NCBI GenBank assembly: GCA_026416095.1
Contig: JAOAFV010000027.1
Coordinates: 1 to 64,000, forward strand
DNA: 64,000 bases
Source of the DNA: Bacteroidales bacterium
GTDB lineage: Bacteria > Bacteroidota > Bacteroidia > Bacteroidales > GWA2-32-17
Direction of reading: 5' to 3'
Shown here: positions 29,274 through 40,500 of the stretch, piece after piece
How the letters are laid out: each line of letters opens with the position of its first letter
Position numbering within the stretch: position 1 is the first letter of the stretch
Notes under the pieces: model-generated
The model's database searches: none
What the model saw: only the letters and a program-made list of their open reading frames with translations
What the model was told of the DNA's origin: nothing
Translations under genes and position numbers: made by a program

Positions 29274-30086
29274 ATGGAATTTAAACAACTAAAAAAAATA
29301 ACAACTCATGTTTTATGGGAAATGAAGTTAAGAGGAGAAAAAATTACTATGCTAACGGCTTACGATTATACAATGGCAAAGATACTAGATAAAGCTGGAA
29401 TCGACGTAATACTGGTTGGCGATTCTGCTTCGAATGTAATGGCAGGCTATGATACTACAATCCCAATAACACTCGATGCAATGATTTACCATGGTGCAGC
29501 AGTTGTTAGGGGCACAAAAAGAGCATTAGTAGTTGTAGATATGCCATTTGGTACCTATCAGGGTAACAGCTTAGAAGCATTACATTCTGCTATAAGAATA
29601 ATGAAAGAAACAGGTGCTTCAGCTGTCAAACTTGAAGGAGGCGAAGAAATAAAAGAAAGCGTGCAAAGAATACTATCGGCAGGTATTCCGGTTATGGCTC
29701 ATCTCGGCTTAACACCCCAAAGTATTCATAAATTTGGCACTTACTCTGTAAGAGCTAAAGACGAAAAAGAAGCAGAGAAGCTTATTAGCGATGCTATGCT
29801 TCTTGATGAACTTGGATGTTTTGCTTTAGTTTTGGAAAAAGTTCCCGCAACTTTAGCCGAAAAAGTAACTAAAATGGTTAGAATGCCTGTAATAGGAATT
29901 GGTGCAGGCAATAAAGTTGATGGACAAGTGTTGGTTCTTCACGATATGCTGGGATTAACAACAGAATTTTCGCCACGTTTTTTAAGAAGATACCACAACC
30001 TTGCCGAAGAAATTACTAAATCGGTAATCAAATACATTAATGATGTAAAAACAGGAAATTTTCCAAATGAAAATGAACAATATTAA
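29274..30086 (+). CDS. panB: 3-methyl-2-oxobutanoate hydroxymethyltransferase
   Basis: A 270-residue TIM-barrel enzyme. It transfers a hydroxymethyl group from methylene-tetrahydrofolate to 2-oxoisovalerate, giving ketopantoate, the first step of pantothenate and CoA synthesis. Diagnostic stretches are [34 protein letters not shown] (metal-binding aspartate), [19 protein letters not shown] and [19 protein letters not shown]. The length is normal. It is followed after 3 bp by a pseudouridine synthase gene. No other pan gene is in the window. The N-terminal [16 protein letters not shown] is typical of Bacteroidales PanB. Confidence 0.98.
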   Translation: MEFKQLKKITTHVLWEMKLRGEKITMLTAYDYTMAKILDKAGIDVILVGDSASNVMAGYDTTIPITLDAMIYHGAAVVRGTKRALVVVDMPFGTYQGNSLEALHSAIRIMKETGASAVKLEGGEEIKESVQRILSAGIPVMAHLGLTPQSIHKFGTYSVRAKDEKEAEKLISDAMLLDELGCFALVLEKVPATLAEKVTKMVRMPVIGIGAGNKVDGQVLVLHDMLGLTTEFSPRFLRRYHNLAEEITKSVIKYINDVKTGNFPNENEQY

Positions 30087-30089
30087 AAA

Positions 30090-30788
30090 ATGTATTTTTT
30101 TACTGAAAATCGAATAATTTATGAAGATAATCATATTTTAGCAATAAATAAATTAGCGGGCGAACTTGTACAATCAGATGCAAAAGGAGATATATCTTTA
30201 GAAGAAATAGTAAAACTATACATAAAAGAAAAAAATTCGAAACCAGGAAATGTTTTTTTAGGTGTAGTTCATAGATTAGACAGGCCGGTAAGTGGACTTT
30301 TATTATTTGCTAAAACAAGTAAATCTCTTGCACGCTTTAATAAAATGCAACAAGAAAGAAAAATTAAAAAACTATATATTGCGTTAACCTTAGAGGCACC
30401 TCCGGTAAAAACAGGTGTTTTAAAAAATTACATTATAAAAGCTCCAAATAAAAATATATCAAAAATTGTATCGGAATCTAATAAAAATGCAAAATTAGCA
30501 ATTCTTGAATACGAAATAATTCCAGGTAATGGTATATATATATGGAAAATAAATCTTATTACCGGCCGACATCATCAAATAAGGTGTCAACTTGCTCATA
30601 TCGGTTGTCCAATTTTGAACGATGTGAAATATGGATTTAAAAAAAGTTATAAAACAGATAAAATATATTTACATTCTTATTCAATGGAATTCACTCACCC
30701 AGTAAAAAAAGAAAATATGAAATTAACAGCCCCTCTTCCTACAGACGATGAAATGTGGCTAAGAGTAGAAAAATTTATTTATCCTTAA
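30090..30788 (+). CDS. RluA-family RNA pseudouridine synthase
   Basis: A 232-residue enzyme that isomerises uridine to pseudouridine in rRNA or tRNA. Motif II is HRLDRPVSG, with catalytic D64. GRHHQIRCQLAHIGCPI (around 170-186) is the second conserved block. There is no N-terminal S4 domain, so this is the short RluA-like type rather than RluB/RluD with S4. The target position cannot be inferred. The gene follows panB by 3 bp and its last 14 bp overlap the convergent gene at 30775-31497. Confidence 0.93.
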   Translation: MYFFTENRIIYEDNHILAINKLAGELVQSDAKGDISLEEIVKLYIKEKNSKPGNVFLGVVHRLDRPVSGLLLFAKTSKSLARFNKMQQERKIKKLYIALTLEAPPVKTGVLKNYIIKAPNKNISKIVSESNKNAKLAILEYEIIPGNGIYIWKINLITGRHHQIRCQLAHIGCPILNDVKYGFKKSYKTDKIYLHSYSMEFTHPVKKENMKLTAPLPTDDEMWLRVEKFIYP

Positions 30789-31497
30789 AATTATTTTCTT
30801 TTATAAAAAATTCTATTTCTTTTTTAGATAATTTTTTAATGTTTGTAATTATATATTTTCTTTCAACTATCTTTTTATATTTATTAATTTCAGTTATTAT
30901 TGAATTCATTACTTCTTTCACATCTTCTTCAATTGGTAATAAAAAAAGCATAGTAGTATAACCTTCATTAAAATTTATTTCTTCAACTACACCTTTATAA
31001 TTTTCAAGTACAATTTTAGTTTCTATTTCAATAATTTTTTTCAAAGAATCATCTAATTCAACAACATGCAAAAACACAACAAAAAAACGTAATTTATCGT
31101 CTACTCCACCCAAGCCTGTCGATATTATTACCTGATGTTGCTCCAATAATTCTGACTCTAGCAACACTCGATTTTCTATCAATGCTAATTTAGCCCAATT
31201 TTTTAATTCGTCATCACAAGTATTATAAAAATTTTCAATTATTCTATAAGCTTCTGGCTTTGGAATTGAAGCTAATTCTGCAAGAATTCTCTTTATCTCG
31301 TCTATTGAATCATTATTTGATAAATTACTTGCCTTTGAAATTACTTGTTCGTAATTTATACCCTCTCTCTTAACTTTTTGAGATAAGTTAAAATATTCTA
31401 ATTGTGTATTAAGTGGTATATTTTCCGATATAATATTTATTTTATCTACTTTAATATTCGCAATTTCTTGTAATATTTGTTGAACTTTATCTTTCAT
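30775..31497 (-). CDS. Conserved hypothetical protein, mostly helical
   Basis: A 240-residue acidic protein without signal peptide or membrane helix. Residues 1-110 are helical. Residues 120-175 contain the unusual segment ISTGLGGVDDKLRFFVV followed by LDDSLKKIIEIETKIV, which suggests an alpha/beta domain. The C-terminus is a lysine-rich helix. I do not recognise the family. It stands alone, convergent with the pseudouridine synthase gene (14-bp overlap) and divergent from gldF across a 395-bp gap. Codon use looks like its neighbours, so it is likely a real native gene. Confidence 0.7.
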   Translation of the reverse strand: MKDKVQQILQEIANIKVDKINIISENIPLNTQLEYFNLSQKVKREGINYEQVISKASNLSNNDSIDEIKRILAELASIPKPEAYRIIENFYNTCDDELKNWAKLALIENRVLLESELLEQHQVIISTGLGGVDDKLRFFVVFLHVVELDDSLKKIIEIETKIVLENYKGVVEEINFNEGYTTMLFLLPIEEDVKEVMNSIITEINKYKKIVERKYIITNIKKLSKKEIEFFIKENNFKDK

Positions 31498-31892
31498 CTA
31501 TTACAAATAGGTTTATACATACAAATATAACTCATTTTATAATTAGTTTACAACTTTTCTTTGTAACTTTTTAACTCTCTTCACATTAAAAACTAATTTG
31601 TAAAAAATTAGATGTGTTTTTAAAAATTGAGATCTGTAAAAAATTTTAAACACCCATTCATTTCATTTTACAAAAAAATAAAACCCAAACGAATAAGCTA
31701 ATTACAACTGAGATTCTATTCCTAAAACCATTACGTTTAAATAACATAAACTCATTTATAATAATAATAATTTTACAAAATTAGTACTATTATTCTTATA
31801 TTGCAAATAATCTACTACTCAATGTTTATACTTTTTTTAACTCTTTTTAATATTTTTGGTATGTAAATTTAACTAACTTTGCATGTTAAAAT
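31498..31892. other. 395-bp divergent intergenic region upstream of gldF
   Basis: Very AT-rich with no open frame. The only signal I can name is the TAACTTTG box next to gldF at the right end. A promoter for the minus-strand gene must lie near the left end, but no full TAnnTTTG is seen there. Confidence 0.6.
31874..31881 (+). promoter_or_regulatory. Promoter -7 box of the gldF operon
   Basis: TAACTTTG matches TAnnTTTG exactly and lies 11 bp before the gldF ATG. An upstream TTTG (31855-31858) is only 15 bp away, shorter than the usual 19-21, so the -33 part is uncertain. Confidence 0.55.
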
Positions 31893-32627
31893 ATGTACGC
31901 TTTATTCAAAAAAGAATTTTTATCTTTCTTTGCTGGGATTACAGGTTACGTAGTAATTATATTTTTTTTAGTACTTAATAGCGTTTTATTATGGATTATA
32001 CCTGGTCCTTTTAATATTATTGAAGTTGGATATGCCACACTTGATAGTTTTTTTACTTTGGCTCCATGGATATTTTTATTTTTAGTACCTGCCATAACAA
32101 TGAAAATGTTTGCAGAAGAAAAAAAAACTGGTACTCTTGATACAATTTTAGCTAAACCTATTTCAGATTTACAAATAGTTCTTGCAAAATTTTTTACTGG
32201 CGTATTACTTGTAATTGTTTCTTTATTTCCAACTGTAATATATTTTATTACACTTTACCTAATAAGTAATCCTGTCGGGAACATTGACACAGGAAGCATT
32301 TTCGGTTCTTATATTGGTTTATTTTTTCTTGCTAGTATTTATGTTTCAATAGGAATATTTGCTTCTTCGCTTACCGATAATCAGATAATTGCCTTTTTAA
32401 CAGGAGCAATTTTTTGTTTTATATTATTTTTTGCTTTTGACTCATTAACTACATTACCATTATTAAAACCTTTTTCTTATTTTCTAATAAACTTAGGGAT
32501 TAATGAGCATTATAAATCGATTAGCAAAGGAGTTTTAGACACCAGAGATATAGTTTATTTTCTAAGTATGATTTCTATATTTATCATTCTCACAAAGATA
32601 AAATTAGCGAGCAGAAAATGGAAGTAA
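31893..32627 (+). CDS. gldF: GldF, ABC-2 type permease
   Basis: A 244-residue integral membrane protein with six predicted helices and an N-terminal YALFKKEFLSFFAG. MKMFAEEKKTGTLDTILAKPIS in the first cytoplasmic loop is a typical ABC-2 permease motif (EExxGTLxxLLxxPxS). It is the membrane subunit of the GldAFG-type transporter, needed for gliding in Flavobacterium but also conserved in non-gliding Bacteroidetes. It overlaps gldG by 10 bp. The ATPase subunit GldA is not in this window, so it must be encoded elsewhere. What is exported is not known. Confidence 0.92.
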   Translation: MYALFKKEFLSFFAGITGYVVIIFFLVLNSVLLWIIPGPFNIIEVGYATLDSFFTLAPWIFLFLVPAITMKMFAEEKKTGTLDTILAKPISDLQIVLAKFFTGVLLVIVSLFPTVIYFITLYLISNPVGNIDTGSIFGSYIGLFFLASIYVSIGIFASSLTDNQIIAFLTGAIFCFILFFAFDSLTTLPLLKPFSYFLINLGINEHYKSISKGVLDTRDIVYFLSMISIFIILTKIKLASRKWK

Positions 32628-34390
32628 ACGAAAACATAAAAAGATCGTCATATAAAAAACAATCTTACATTGACCTAATTGTTTTAATCATAATTATTTT
32701 TCTACTTAATTACATTTCATCTTTTTTCTACGTAAGAATAGATCTGACGTCGGAAAAAAGATATACCTTAACAAACAAGACAAAAGAAGTATTAAAAAAT
32801 TTAAAAGAAGATTTATTTATTAAAATATTTTTAGACGGCGATTTACCATATAACCTTAAAATTTTACAAAAATCTATTAAAGAAACGCTCGACGAATTCA
32901 GGTCGATTGCAGGCGATAAAATACAATATGAATTTATCGATATTGCTTCAAGGTATAAAACTAAAAAAGAAATTAATAACATTTATAAACAATTATATGA
33001 AAAAGGAATAATACCCTATAATATAGAAGAAAAGTCACCTGAAGGCAAGATTACACACCGTGTAGTTTTTCCAGGAGCATTAATTAATTCTGGCGATAAA
33101 GAAACAGCAGTAAATTTTATAAAAACAAGCATGACAAAAACACCCGAGGAGGTAATTAATTCATCAATAGAAGATATAGAATATAACATTACTAATGCCA
33201 TTAGAAAGCTGCAAAATGAATTTGGGCAATATATAGCTTTTATTGAAGGTCACGGCGAACTCCAAGAAGATTATGTAAAAGATTTAACAAATGCTTTAAC
33301 AGAATATTTCAATGTTGAAAGAGTTAGATTAAACAATAAAATTTACTCATTAACTACCAGAAAAATAGATTCTATAACAGGAAAAGTTACTGTTTATAAC
33401 AAATACGACTTAATTATAATCGCCGACCCAGATTCAGTATTCGACGAAAAAGATAAATACATTATTGACCAATATTTAATGTATGGTGGAAAAATTTTAT
33501 TTGTATTAGATGGTACTACAGCAGATATAGATAGCTTAGCTTATCAAAATAGCTTTATTTGTAACGTTAAAGATTTAAACCTCAGCGATCAACTATTTAA
33601 GTATGGCATAAGGGTAAACTATAATTTAATTCAAGATATTCAATGTGCATTAATACCTGTTAATATTGCACCAGCTGGCAGCACTCCCCAATTTTCGCCT
33701 TACCCATGGATTTATTTTCCACTATTAATTCCCAATTCTTCCCATCCTGTAGGAAAAAATGTTAACATAGTAAAATCTCAATTCCCATCTACTGTCGATG
33801 CTGTTGGAGAAAATCCAGAAGTAAAAAAATTTGTTCTTTTAACTTCTTCGGAATATTCAAGAATTATAAACGCACCAGCAAAAATTAGTTTATCACAAAT
33901 TAGATACCCACGAAAACCAGAATATTTCCCAAAATCATTTTTACCTGTATGTATTTTACTTGAAGGAACTTTTGAAAGTGTATATAAAAACCGATTAGCC
34001 CCTGAAATGTATGAATACAAGGAAATAGCTTTTAAAGAAAAAAGTGTACCTACAATGATTGCAGTAATTAGCGATGGAGATATTATTAAAAATAATGTAA
34101 AAAGATTAGGATTTAATACAACACCATTACCTTTAGGTTACGACAGATATACTGGCGAAACATTTGGTAACAAAGATTTCGTACTAAACTTAATAAAATA
34201 TATGCTAGACTCTAAAAATTTTACCGAACTAAATTCAAAATATTATCAATTACGTTTGTTAAATAAATCATATATCGAAAATAATAGCTTATTTATAAAA
34301 ATAATTAATACATTGTTGCCAGTAATCATAGTGATTATAGCTGGAATAATAATAAATTTCGTAAGAAAAATAAATTGTGCTAAAATATGA
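32618..34390 (+). CDS. gldG: GldG, ABC transporter auxiliary protein
   Basis: A 590-residue protein with one N-terminal and one C-terminal membrane helix flanking a large periplasmic domain. RIDLTSEKRYTLTNKTKEVLKNL after the first helix is the family hallmark (DLTxxKRYTLS). FIEGHGELQEDYVKDL, YDLIIIADPDSVFDEKDKYIIDQYLMYGGK and VISDGDIIKNNV follow the GldG/ABC_transp_aux pattern. It is coupled to gldF by a 10-bp overlap and to the downstream DUF4340 gene by a 4-bp ATGA overlap, so the three are almost certainly produced together. Confidence 0.93.
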   Translation: MEVNENIKRSSYKKQSYIDLIVLIIIIFLLNYISSFFYVRIDLTSEKRYTLTNKTKEVLKNLKEDLFIKIFLDGDLPYNLKILQKSIKETLDEFRSIAGDKIQYEFIDIASRYKTKKEINNIYKQLYEKGIIPYNIEEKSPEGKITHRVVFPGALINSGDKETAVNFIKTSMTKTPEEVINSSIEDIEYNITNAIRKLQNEFGQYIAFIEGHGELQEDYVKDLTNALTEYFNVERVRLNNKIYSLTTRKIDSITGKVTVYNKYDLIIIADPDSVFDEKDKYIIDQYLMYGGKILFVLDGTTADIDSLAYQNSFICNVKDLNLSDQLFKYGIRVNYNLIQDIQCALIPVNIAPAGSTPQFSPYPWIYFPLLIPNSSHPVGKNVNIVKSQFPSTVDAVGENPEVKKFVLLTSSEYSRIINAPAKISLSQIRYPRKPEYFPKSFLPVCILLEGTFESVYKNRLAPEMYEYKEIAFKEKSVPTMIAVISDGDIIKNNVKRLGFNTTPLPLGYDRYTGETFGNKDFVLNLIKYMLDSKNFTELNSKYYQLRLLNKSYIENNSLFIKIINTLLPVIIVIIAGIIINFVRKINCAKI

Positions 34391-35379
34391 AACACAAAAA
34401 ATACTTATACATAATAGCTTTAATTACTGGCATTATATCAGTATTATTATACCTCACAAATAAAAATTCAACTATTAAAAGAGACTTAAAGGACTTTGCA
34501 TTTGAAGATACTGCAACAATTACTAAAATTTTTATGGTAAACAAAGCAAACAAAAAGGTATTACTTACTAGAACTCCAGAAGGATGGATCGTAAACAATA
34601 AATACAAAGCACGCTCTGACGCTATCAATTTACTACTTCAAACCATTTACTCTGTCGAAATTAAATCGCCAATACCAACATCATCGATTCCGCAAGTAAT
34701 AAAATTATTAGCAACACGCTCAACAAAAGTAGAAATTTACACAAAAAAGGGAAAAGTAAAATCGTATTACGTTGGAGACCCTACTCCAACAAATTTAGGT
34801 ACTTACATGATAATGGAAAATTCATCCACACCATACATAACTCACATTCCTGGCTTTAATGGTTACTTATCGGTAAGATATTTCGTTGACGAACAAGAAT
34901 GGAGAAGTACTAAAATATTTAATATACCACTTTCTCAATTATATTCAATACATATAACTAATTATTTCGAAAAAAAAGAATACGATATTCATTATAACTC
35001 TGCCAATAATATTAATTTAAAAATCAATAATAATGCAATTAAATACTTTGACACAATACTTATAAAACAAACTATAAAAAAAATTTTACTTGCAAGTGTT
35101 GATTCATGGATTAATGAAGTTAAACACAAGATAGACTCACTTAAAAACACCACACCATATTCAAAAATTAGTGTTAAATCTGTTACAGGCAAAACTAATA
35201 CACTTGTTTTATACAAAATGCCTAACATAAAAAAGCTATTGAACGAAAACGGAGTTCCCTTTGAGTTTGACCCCGACGTATTATACGGTGTTATAAATGA
35301 TTCCGATTTAGCTTTATGTCAGTATTTTATATTTGACGATATTTTTATTCCATTGGCAAACATGAAAATTTATAAATAA
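34387..35379 (+). CDS. DUF4340-like membrane-anchored protein
   Basis: A 330-residue protein with an N-terminal membrane anchor (about residues 4-22) and a periplasmic region built of repeated beta-strand blocks. EGWIVNNKYKARSDAINLLLQTI and VKSYYVGDPTPTNLGTYMIM are the characteristic DUF4340 sequence (W..N..Y.ad...i..ll..l; G......gtY). DUF4340 genes often follow GldG-type ABC auxiliary genes, as here, so this is probably an accessory part of the same export machine. It starts in a 4-bp overlap with gldG. dnaN follows after 94 bp and has its own promoter box. Confidence 0.85.
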   Translation: MKHKKYLYIIALITGIISVLLYLTNKNSTIKRDLKDFAFEDTATITKIFMVNKANKKVLLTRTPEGWIVNNKYKARSDAINLLLQTIYSVEIKSPIPTSSIPQVIKLLATRSTKVEIYTKKGKVKSYYVGDPTPTNLGTYMIMENSSTPYITHIPGFNGYLSVRYFVDEQEWRSTKIFNIPLSQLYSIHITNYFEKKEYDIHYNSANNINLKINNNAIKYFDTILIKQTIKKILLASVDSWINEVKHKIDSLKNTTPYSKISVKSVTGKTNTLVLYKMPNIKKLLNENGVPFEFDPDVLYGVINDSDLALCQYFIFDDIFIPLANMKIYK

Positions 35380-35449
35380 TTGTTAATAAAATACAAAAAA
35401 TTGTTGATAAGTATATTTATTATTTCTTCTTACTAATTGATTTAAAAAA

Positions 35450-35457
35450 TATTTTTG
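35450..35457 (+). promoter_or_regulatory. Possible promoter -7 box of dnaN
   Basis: TATTTTTG matches TAnnTTTG and lies 16 bp before the dnaN ATG. The -33 part is not evident. Confidence 0.45.
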
Positions 35458-35473
35458 CAAAAAATACAAATTT

Positions 35474-36607
35474 ATGAACTTGATTATAGCTGCAAGTGAA
35501 TTATATTCGCATTTACAAAAAGTTGGAAAAGTAATTCCAAGTAAAAGTACTTTACCAATATTAACAAATGTTTTATTTGAAATAGAAAATAATAAATTAA
35601 AATTAACAGGTAGTGATTCTGTTAACATTATTTCAACAACAATTGAATTGCCAGCAAGTTATGAAAAATATTCACTTTGCCTTGAAGCAAAGCGGCTTTT
35701 AGAAATTTTAAAAGAGCTAAATGAGCTACCTATTGAAATTAACTTTAATAAAGAAAACTTAATGACAACAATAAAAACTCAATATGGCGAATACACTTTT
35801 ATGGGAACAATATCAAACGATTACCCAAAAATTCCTTCTATTGATAATGAAGATGCCCAGTCGTTTAATATAAATTCAAACGTATTATTAGAGGCACTAA
35901 ACAAAACTTTATTTGCCGTTGGTAACGACCCCTTAAGACCTTATATTAATGGTATATATTTCGATTTATACCCCGACAAAGCATGTTTTGTATCGACCGA
36001 TATTCAAAAGCTTGTTTTATATAAAAGATACGATATTGCCATAAATTTTACAAATTCATTTATACTCTCTCAAAAAACAGCCTCTATACTAAAGTCACTC
36101 CTTAGTAAAGATGATTCTCAGATCTCAGTTACTTTTGATAAACAAAATGTAAAGTTTGAAATAAACAATAACCTTTATATTATAGGTAGGTTATGTGAAG
36201 GAGTTTATCCTGCTTACAATTCTGTAATTCCACCAAAGCGCCAATGTAAGTTAACTATCGATAGAAATGAATTATTAAATAGCATTAAAAGAGTAAGCTT
36301 ATTTGGTAATCCTGCATCAAACCTTATAAAATTTGAAATTAACGAAAACAATATAAATATATCGGCCGAAGATTATGATTTATCAACATCTGCCACAGAA
36401 ACCATTCAATGCTCTTACAAAGGAACTTCAATGACTATTGGTTTTAAATCGATATTCCTACAAGAAATATTATCTAACATCGATTCTTCTTTTGTTCTAT
36501 TTGAATTCAATGATGCTGTTAAGCCAGTTTTAATATTTCCTGCTGAAGAAGATAAATCAAAAGAGGATACTTGTATGCTTATTATGCCCTTGAAAATAAA
36601 TGAATAA
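35474..36607 (+). CDS. dnaN: DNA polymerase III beta subunit (sliding clamp)
   Basis: A 377-residue sliding clamp, the normal size for three clamp domains. It encircles DNA and tethers the replicative polymerase. Recognisable stretches are the N-terminal IAASELYSHLQKVGKVIPSK with LPILTNVLFEI, FMGTISNDYPKIP (end of domain 1), NPASNLIKFEINENNINISAEDYD (domain 3) and the C-terminal IMPLKI, which matches the usual LIMPM(R/K) ending. The order gldF-gldG-...-dnaN is common in Bacteroidetes, where dnaN is not beside dnaA. No dnaA or origin-like repeats are seen nearby. Confidence 0.97.
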   Translation: MNLIIAASELYSHLQKVGKVIPSKSTLPILTNVLFEIENNKLKLTGSDSVNIISTTIELPASYEKYSLCLEAKRLLEILKELNELPIEINFNKENLMTTIKTQYGEYTFMGTISNDYPKIPSIDNEDAQSFNINSNVLLEALNKTLFAVGNDPLRPYINGIYFDLYPDKACFVSTDIQKLVLYKRYDIAINFTNSFILSQKTASILKSLLSKDDSQISVTFDKQNVKFEINNNLYIIGRLCEGVYPAYNSVIPPKRQCKLTIDRNELLNSIKRVSLFGNPASNLIKFEINENNINISAEDYDLSTSATETIQCSYKGTSMTIGFKSIFLQEILSNIDSSFVLFEFNDAVKPVLIFPAEEDKSKEDTCMLIMPLKINE

Positions 36608-36763
36608 CAAATTCTAACAACTATTAAACATACCACTTTAAATTGCGTGAGAAGCAAATTTTTTACAATATTAAAAGTGAACGAAAAACCTCATAAAAGT
36701 TAGCTACATGAGTATATTAATTTTACTTTATTTACGATTATCCAAATAGAAAGTATGTTTTTA

Positions 36764-37432
36764 TTAAAGTATTTCATTGATTTTTCTATTCTGAAATAAA
36801 AACATTCTATGAGGAAACTTTTCAACAAGATTATAATTATGAGTTGCAACAATTACAGCACATTCTTGCTTTGCTAAATCGTTCAATATCTCCATAATAT
36901 TATTTGCAGATTGAGGATCAAGGTTACCTGTAGGTTCATCGGCAATAATTAACATTGGTTTATTCAATAAAGCTCGTGCTATAACTATACGTTGCTGTTC
37001 ACCACCCGATAATTCCGATGGAAATTTTTTAATCTTATCGAGCATTCCAACCTTTTCAAGTACTTCATTAATTCGAGCATCTATTTGATCGGTAGGATAA
37101 TTTGTAGCCTTTAAAACAAACTTTAAATTATTATATACGTTTCGATCGGTTAAAAGCTGAAAATCTTGAAAAACAATACCTATATTCCTTCTCAATAATG
37201 GTATTTGAGACTTTTTTATTTTTAAAAGATCGTACCCACATACAAAAGCAATATTTCCTTCTATGTTAGCATCTGCATACAAACTTCTAAAAAAAGTTGT
37301 TTTTCCACTCCCTACTTCTCCAAGAAGATAAACCAGTTCTCCTTTCTTAATAGAAAAATTCACTCTTTCAATAATTAACTCTTTATCTATGTACACATTA
37401 ATACTGTCATATAATACTACGTAATCGTTCAA
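36764..37432 (-). CDS. ftsE: FtsE-like ABC transporter ATP-binding protein
   Basis: A 222-residue single-domain ABC ATPase with a complete set of motifs: Walker A GEVGSGKT (38-45), Q-loop Q88, signature LSGGEQQ (140-146), Walker B LIIADEP (160-166) with GNLD after it, and switch histidine H197. [14 protein letters not shown] and [16 protein letters not shown] are close to FtsE, which with FtsX controls peptidoglycan hydrolases at the division septum. The frame starts at TTG. No ftsX is next to it, which is common in Bacteroidetes. LolD/MacB-type exporters are the alternative, but the length and sequence favour FtsE. Confidence 0.88.
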   Translation of the reverse strand: MNDYVVLYDSINVYIDKELIIERVNFSIKKGELVYLLGEVGSGKTTFFRSLYADANIEGNIAFVCGYDLLKIKKSQIPLLRRNIGIVFQDFQLLTDRNVYNNLKFVLKATNYPTDQIDARINEVLEKVGMLDKIKKFPSELSGGEQQRIVIARALLNKPMLIIADEPTGNLDPQSANNIMEILNDLAKQECAVIVATHNYNLVEKFPHRMFLFQNRKINEIL

Positions 37433-37586
37433 ACTTCAAGTACTTTTTTCAAAGTTCGCAAATAAAGCATTAATACCATCACCATTTCATAACTAATAAT
37501 CAACATTAAACTGTTAATTAAAAAGAGTTTTAAGTTACCAAAAAAATAAAGTTAAAATTTTAACTTTACATTCTAAATAAAAATAT

Positions 37587-40500
37587 ATGCGTTTTCTTTT
37601 TTTATGGTTTGCTATAATGATGGTTTTTCTTGCAAATGGTCAACGTTCATATATTTATAACGACTCAAGAAAATTTTTTAAAATTGGTCAAATGTTTTTT
37701 GACGAAGAAAAGTATGGAGTTGCTCAATTGTTTTTCGAAAAATACATAAATTTAAAAGAAAAATTTACCGAAGATTTAATAGTATCCGATGCTGCTTACT
37801 ACAATGCAATATGTGCTCTTGAATTATTTAACCAAAATTCGGAAAAACTTATAAACGATTATCTTTATTATTATCGCGAAAACTCTAGATACCTTTATGC
37901 TAATTTTAAAATGGGCAAGTACTGGTTTTCAAAAAAATATTTTAAAGAAGCAATTAAATGGTTCGAAAAAGTTAATGCTTCCGACTTAGATAAAAAAGAA
38001 AAAAACGAATATTACTTCAAATTGGGCTATTGTTATTTTTTAAACGAAGATTACAACAAAGCGGAAAAATGTTTTTACGAAATTAAAGATATACCGAACG
38101 ATTATCACGATCCGGCTCTTTATTACTATTCGTATATAGCATACATAAAAAAAAATTATGAAGTTGCTGCCGAAGGCTTTAAAAAGCTAGAAAATAATGA
38201 AATATTCAAAGAAATGATTCCCTATTACTTGGGGCAAATATACTATTTACAACAAAAATACGAAAAAGTTATTGAATACTTAGAACCTAAGTTACCCACA
38301 CTTGAAAGAAAAAGAGCAATAGAAATGAATAGGATTGTTGGCGAAAGCTATTATAAATTAAATAAATTTACTCTTGCTCAAATATATCTGGAAAAATATC
38401 TAAGTGAGTGCCCATCGCCACAACGCGAAGACTATTATCAACTTGCCTACTGCTATTATCAGACTAGGAAAATAAATAAAGCTATTGAATATTTAGAAAA
38501 AATAACAATAAAAGAAGATTCTCTCACTCAACAGTCGTTATATCTTCTTAGTGAATGCTATATTCAGAATGCTCTTAAAAACAAAGCTAGATTAACCTTA
38601 TCGAAAGTAGCCAAAATGAACTTTTACCCAGAATTGCAAGAAGAAGCTTTATTTAATTTTGCTAAAATAAGCTTTGAACTTTCTTACACTCCTTTTAACG
38701 AAGCAATTGTATCTTTTAAAGAGTTTCTCAATAAATATCCGAATTCTTTATATTCCGAAGATGCAAAAACATATTTAGCAAAGGCATATCTTTTTTCCAA
38801 GAATTATAAAGAAGCCCTAGAAATAATGGAAAATATTAAAGAAATCTCTCCCGAAATTGAAGAAGCATTTACAAGAGCATCATTTTACTATGGTTTAGAA
38901 TTATTTAAAAACTTAGATTTTGAAAATTCAATAAAATATTTAGATCAGTGCATTAATAATTCAAAATACAATCAGAAATACTTACCTTATGCTCTTTATT
39001 GGCGTGGCGAAGCTTATTACAGATTAAAAGACTACAAAAATTCACTTAATTCTTATGAGCGATTTATTAAAACACCCAATGCCTATTCGACCGAATATTT
39101 TATTTTGGCTTATTATAGTATCGCTTACTGCTATTTTCATTTAAAAGATTATGCTAATGCTCAACTTTGGTATAGAAAATATGTAGAAAACGAAAAAAAT
39201 AAAAACAAAATAGAAATTTTCGATGCTTATAATAGAGTAGGTGATTGCTTTTTTATGTTAAAAAGATACGAAGATGCAATCGAAAATTACGAAAAAGTTG
39301 CAAATGCAAATGTGTCTTCAGCAGATTATTCGTTATATCAATTATCAAAATGTTACATAATACTTTCAGACAACCGTAATGCAATAATAAATTTAAACAA
39401 GCTAATTGAAAATTACAAGAACTCATCTTATATTCACATGGCATACCTCGATCTAGCTTCTGCATACGAATTTATAGGCGAAAATTCAATGGCAATAAAC
39501 ACTTTGCAAAAATTTATTTCTTCGTATCCTAATAGTTCATTAATAACAAAAGCTTACCTAAAACTTGGCTTAATTTATTTTAATAGCGATAATAACGATA
39601 AAGCTATTGAAACCTTTAAAATAATTATTGAACAATATCCGAATTGCGAAGAATACAAAAGTGCTATAACTTCTCTCAAAAATGTTTATATTGAAAATAA
39701 CGATATTAACAGTTACTATTCTTACATTAGCGAAAAAGCAAAAAATATTCCAGTAAGCGAAACCGAAAAGGACTCTGTATTATACCTTACCGCCGAAAAA
39801 AATTACATGAATGCTAATTGTACAAAAGCAATTCAAGCATTTAAAGAATACTTAACTAGCTTTCCAAAAGGATTTTTTACATTACAAGCAAATTATTACC
39901 TTGCCGAATGCTTGTATAACACTAAAAACTACGATGAAGCTTTAAAATATTTTAGCGAAGTTCTTAAATATCCATATTCAAAATTCACCGAACCTGCTTT
40001 AGTAACAATTACTACCTATTATTATAAAAACAAAGAATATGCAAAATGTATTCCATATTATTCAATGCTACTTGAGCTAGCTCAAAATCCCGAAAATTTA
40101 CTTAAAGCAAAAATTGGTTTAATGCGTTGTAATTTTTACTTAAATAACATAGAAGAAGCGGCTAAATATGCTCGTTCTTTAATAAACGAACAAAAGCTTC
40201 CGGAAGAAATATTTATTGAAGCTCATTATGTTATTGGCAAACAATTTTATATTAATGGTAAATACGAAAATGCGTTAGAAGCCTTTACACTCATTGCAAA
40301 AGATTGTAAAACTCCTAAGCAAGCCGAAGCAAAATCGCTAATAGCCGAGATTCAATATAAATTGAATAGATACGATGAAGCAGAAGCAACCGTAATTGAT
40401 TTTGTAAAAAAGAACACACCCCAACAATATTGGCTAGCAAAAGCATTTATTACCCTTGGCGATGTTTATATTGCTAAAAACAATCTATTTCAAGCCCGTG

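Noticed and set aside
36764-37432. The ABC ATPase as the missing GldA of the nearby gldFG operon.
   Set aside because: It is on the opposite strand and its motifs and length fit FtsE; GldA is longer (about 300 residues).
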